Shown: in pieces, positions 62,230 through 64,000 of the stretch
Position numbering within the stretch: position 1 is the first letter of the stretch
How the letters are laid out: every line of letters starts with the position of its first letter
Origin: Methanolinea mesophila
Lineage (GTDB): Archaea > Halobacteriota > Methanomicrobia > Methanomicrobiales > Methanospirillaceae
Direction: 5' to 3'
NCBI RefSeq assembly: GCF_017873855.1
Contig: NZ_JAGGKR010000001.1
Span: 2,175,529-2,239,528, forward strand
DNA: 64,000 nt
Notes under the pieces: generated by a model
Databases searched by the model: none
Told to the model about the DNA's origin: nothing
What the model saw: the letters and a program-made list of their open reading frames with translations, nothing else
Made by a program: the position numbers and the translations under genes

Positions 62230-63465
62230 TCACCCGGTGACGCTGGAGTCGTCCGGGACTCCCGGCCCCCGGGAATTGAAGGGAAAATCCTCCCCTTCTC
62301 CGCCCGCAAGACCGCAATCGTCGATCATCTCGGTATAATCGTCGAACCAGTACGCGTCCGGGTTGCTCCGGTAGACCATGAACCGACCCCGGTCGGCAGG
62401 GTCGGCCGCCTGGTGGTACTTGAAATACACTGCTCCCTCGGTCTTTCCCACCACCTCGATCTTGCCCGAGGCGTGCGACATGACGAAACGGGCTCTCTTC
62501 GCAAGGCCGGAGCAGGCCGTGCGTGCCCGTTCGAATATCTCGTATGCTTCCTCGACCGGGAGTTCGAAGTGCCGGTTCCCGAGCGTCGGGCGGCACTGGA
62601 ACACATAGTAGGGGGGGATCCCGATGAAAGAGAGTTTCCTGAAGAGATCTGCAAGGACCTCCGGATCGCTGTTGATTCCCCGGGTGAGCGGGGTCTGGTT
62701 CACGATTATCGCTCCCGCCTCCCGCATCAGTTCCATGCCGCGGATAGCCTCGGGGGTAAGCTCCCGGGGGTGGTCGAAATGCGCCATAAGGTAGATCTTC
62801 TTCTCCGGGGTGCTGTAGTTCCGTATCATGGCGGGAAGCGTGGGATCGTTCGTTATCCTGAACGGGTTGAACGCAGGGATCTTGCTCCCGATGCGGATGA
62901 TCTTCACGTGATCGATCTCCCTGATGCGGGAGATTATCGCCTCAAGCCGCGGAGTGGAAAGGATGAGCGGGTCACCCCCGGTGAGCAGGACGTTGGTGAT
63001 CTCGGGATGGTGCCCGATATAGGACATCCCCTGCGAGAGGTCACGTGCGATCTCGTCTTCATGCCGCATAAAAAGCCGTTTTCTGAAGCAGAAACGGCAG
63101 ACCCCGCCGCACACGTCGACGGCGAGGACCAGCGCAGTCTGCGGGTACTTGTGCTGGACCCCCGGTGCCACCGTGTAGGTCTTTTCGCCGGATGCATCGA
63201 GGGCTCCCCAGTCCTCGAGTTCCCGCGAATCGGGGATAATGATCTTCCGGATGGGATCTTCCGGGTCGTTCCAGTCGATCAGGGACAGGTAATACTCGTT
63301 GGCCCGGAACGAGAATTTCTTCGTCACATCCGCGAGGGATTCTTTCAGGGGAGGCGGGAGCCCTCCGACCCTGTCGAGCGAGGTGATGTACTGCGGATTC
63401 CCGCTGCCCCGGGCCGGGGTTTTTTTGCAACCTTCTCCGAATAGCTGCTGTTCATCAGGTTTCAT
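62230..63465 (-). CDS. KamA family radical SAM aminomutase-like protein
   Basis: The 411-residue protein has the radical SAM cluster motif CGGVCRFC (CxxxCxxC), NVLLTGGDPLILS, and the lysine-aminomutase-like tail PYYVFQCRPTLGNRHFELPV. Lysine 2,3-aminomutase (AblA) makes beta-lysine for the osmolyte N-epsilon-acetyl-beta-lysine in methanogens, but the partner acetyltransferase AblB is not next to it, so the substrate is uncertain. The ATG at 63465 follows GGAGAG by seven bases; ATGs further upstream lack ribosome binding sites. Confidence 0.85.
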   Translation of the reverse strand: MKPDEQQLFGEGCKKTPARGSGNPQYITSLDRVGGLPPPLKESLADVTKKFSFRANEYYLSLIDWNDPEDPIRKIIIPDSRELEDWGALDASGEKTYTVAPGVQHKYPQTALVLAVDVCGGVCRFCFRKRLFMRHEDEIARDLSQGMSYIGHHPEITNVLLTGGDPLILSTPRLEAIISRIREIDHVKIIRIGSKIPAFNPFRITNDPTLPAMIRNYSTPEKKIYLMAHFDHPRELTPEAIRGMELMREAGAIIVNQTPLTRGINSDPEVLADLFRKLSFIGIPPYYVFQCRPTLGNRHFELPVEEAYEIFERARTACSGLAKRARFVMSHASGKIEVVGKTEGAVYFKYHQAADPADRGRFMVYRSNPDAYWFDDYTEMIDDCGLAGGEGEDFPFNSRGPGVPDDSSVTG

Positions 63466-63920
63466 TTCCGGTCTCTCCGTATGCGGTTTCATCCCTCGAT
63501 CCCCGGGCCTGTCGGACGGGTGAAGGGACGATTGTGTGTGAAAGCCCCGATGAGAACTCATCGAAGTACTTAGAATGTGCGGTTTCTCTTCTGTATTCAA
63601 TTCATAAAATAGTTGCTATCGGAACAGCATATAGGGCGGTTATAACTAATTTTTTTTTCTGGGGAAGGTAGAGCGCGGCAATGAAAGGACCCCGGAGCTC
63701 AGAGATGCCACCCCGCGTAAGGCAGCCTCGTTCCCGGAGCGGAAGTGCCGCAGCATGAAGTTTGTCACCCGACCTGTGAGGTCCGGGGGAACCAGGGGTG
63801 GAGTTATCGCGAGCCTGCCCGCCCGGTCCGCGGGCCGGAATTCCCGACACGCACCGGGGTTGCGGCCCGGCAGTTCTATACCCTTCCGCCCCCTATGCGG
63901 GAATGAGACGAGGAAACGTG
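63466..63920. other. Divergent intergenic region before the peroxiredoxin
   Basis: No gene is supported in this 455-base stretch. AT-rich promoter-like sequence for the radical SAM gene lies near 63600-63660, including a T9 run. The rest is GC-rich with short inverted repeats, but no tRNA, RNase P or SRP RNA consensus was found. Confidence 0.4.
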
Positions 63921-64000
63921 ATGAGTGACGAAAAGAGTGACCCCCTCGCGGGCATGCCCGCTCCAGGGTTCTGCCTCCCCTCGGCAGATGCGAAGGAGGT
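63921..64000 (+). CDS. Peroxiredoxin (Bcp/AhpC-TSA type), 5' end only
   Basis: The last 80 bases encode MSDEKSDPLAGMPAPGFCLP and then SADAKE, cut by the window end. The PAPGFCLPSADAKE start matches the N-terminus of thioredoxin-dependent peroxiredoxins (APDFxLPxxDGK). The catalytic cysteine would lie beyond the window. AGGA is about six bases before the ATG at 63921; an in-frame ATG at 63903 has no such site. The protein would reduce peroxides, in keeping with oxygen defence. Confidence 0.65.
   Translation, partial: MSDEKSDPLAGMPAPGFCLPSADAKE

Noticed and set aside
63466-63920. RNase P or SRP RNA in the divergent gap
   Set aside because: Conserved core strings of either RNA are absent and the hairpins are short.
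1-64000. CRISPR arrays, insertion sequences or long direct repeats
   Set aside because: None were seen on reading both strands; the only near-repeats are short AT-rich copies at about 13256-13290.

Overview
The window reads as the chromosome of a GC-rich methanogenic euryarchaeon, most likely of the order Methanomicrobiales. Seen in the sequence: an archaeal histone, RadA, FEN-1, RPA and an ATP-dependent DNA ligase, a Dph2 diphthamide enzyme, tyrosine decarboxylase MfnA (first step of methanofuran synthesis), the methanogen-restricted DUF1890/DUF1894 pair, a CDP-alcohol phosphatidyltransferase of the archaetidylinositol type, a split GMP synthase, and many GGTGA/GGAGG ribosome binding sites with TATA boxes. 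No rRNA, CRISPR array or insertion sequence was recognised. One tRNA (Val, GAC) is present.

Layout. 1-2.5 kb: end of a CorC/HlyC-type protein, a CorA magnesium channel, a PrsW-like intramembrane protease. 2.8-4.7 kb: a secreted multicopper oxidase with all copper motifs, unexpected in a strict anaerobe. 4.8-11.4 kb (minus strand): a tightly overlapping operon ppsA-mfnA-hpt-dph2-methyltransferase-MFS. 11.6-13.2 kb: serA. 13.2-15.2 kb: an AT-rich segment with a polytopic membrane protein, then tRNA-Val. 15.5-25.4 kb: mixed small and housekeeping genes, including a Gly/Ser-rich TPR surface protein, a THEP1 NTPase, a mannose-1-phosphate guanylyltransferase and DNA ligase.

25.9-31.9 kb is a molybdenum/tungsten cluster: TupB-TupC permease and ATPase, a small winged-helix protein, a 70-residue conserved protein, a homologue of the molybdenum storage protein (MoSto), a MOT1-type molybdate transporter, and the TupA binding protein. 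Several dyads and a recurrent short motif lie in its promoters. Methanogens need Mo or W for formylmethanofuran and formate dehydrogenases; an FdhD homologue lies at 56 kb.

32-38 kb: hisD, then a minus-strand operon encoding a GT2 glycosyltransferase, a TPR protein with a C-terminal winged-helix/TerB-C-like domain, a BrxD-like (DUF2791) ATPase and a small secreted protein. This is the best candidate here for an undescribed system, possibly defence related, because BrxD-type ATPases are otherwise known from BREX loci. 38.8-44.7 kb: pyrG, guaA subunit B, argD, hisC, AK6 kinase, phospholipid synthase. 44.9-55.4 kb: fen, a presenilin-like protease, a Nog1-like GTPase, a wHTH-CBS protein, histone, PRC-barrel protein, phosphoglycolate phosphatase, radA, rpa, lysA, dapL. 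55.6-64 kb: cutA, an fdhD-like gene lacking the usual cysteine pair, a hairpin-rich leader before DUF1890-DUF1894, a two-subunit 2-oxoacid oxidoreductase, glutamate dehydrogenase, UPF0316, a KamA-like radical SAM enzyme, and the start of a peroxiredoxin.

All calls rest on reading translated sequence and motifs by eye; no database search was run.
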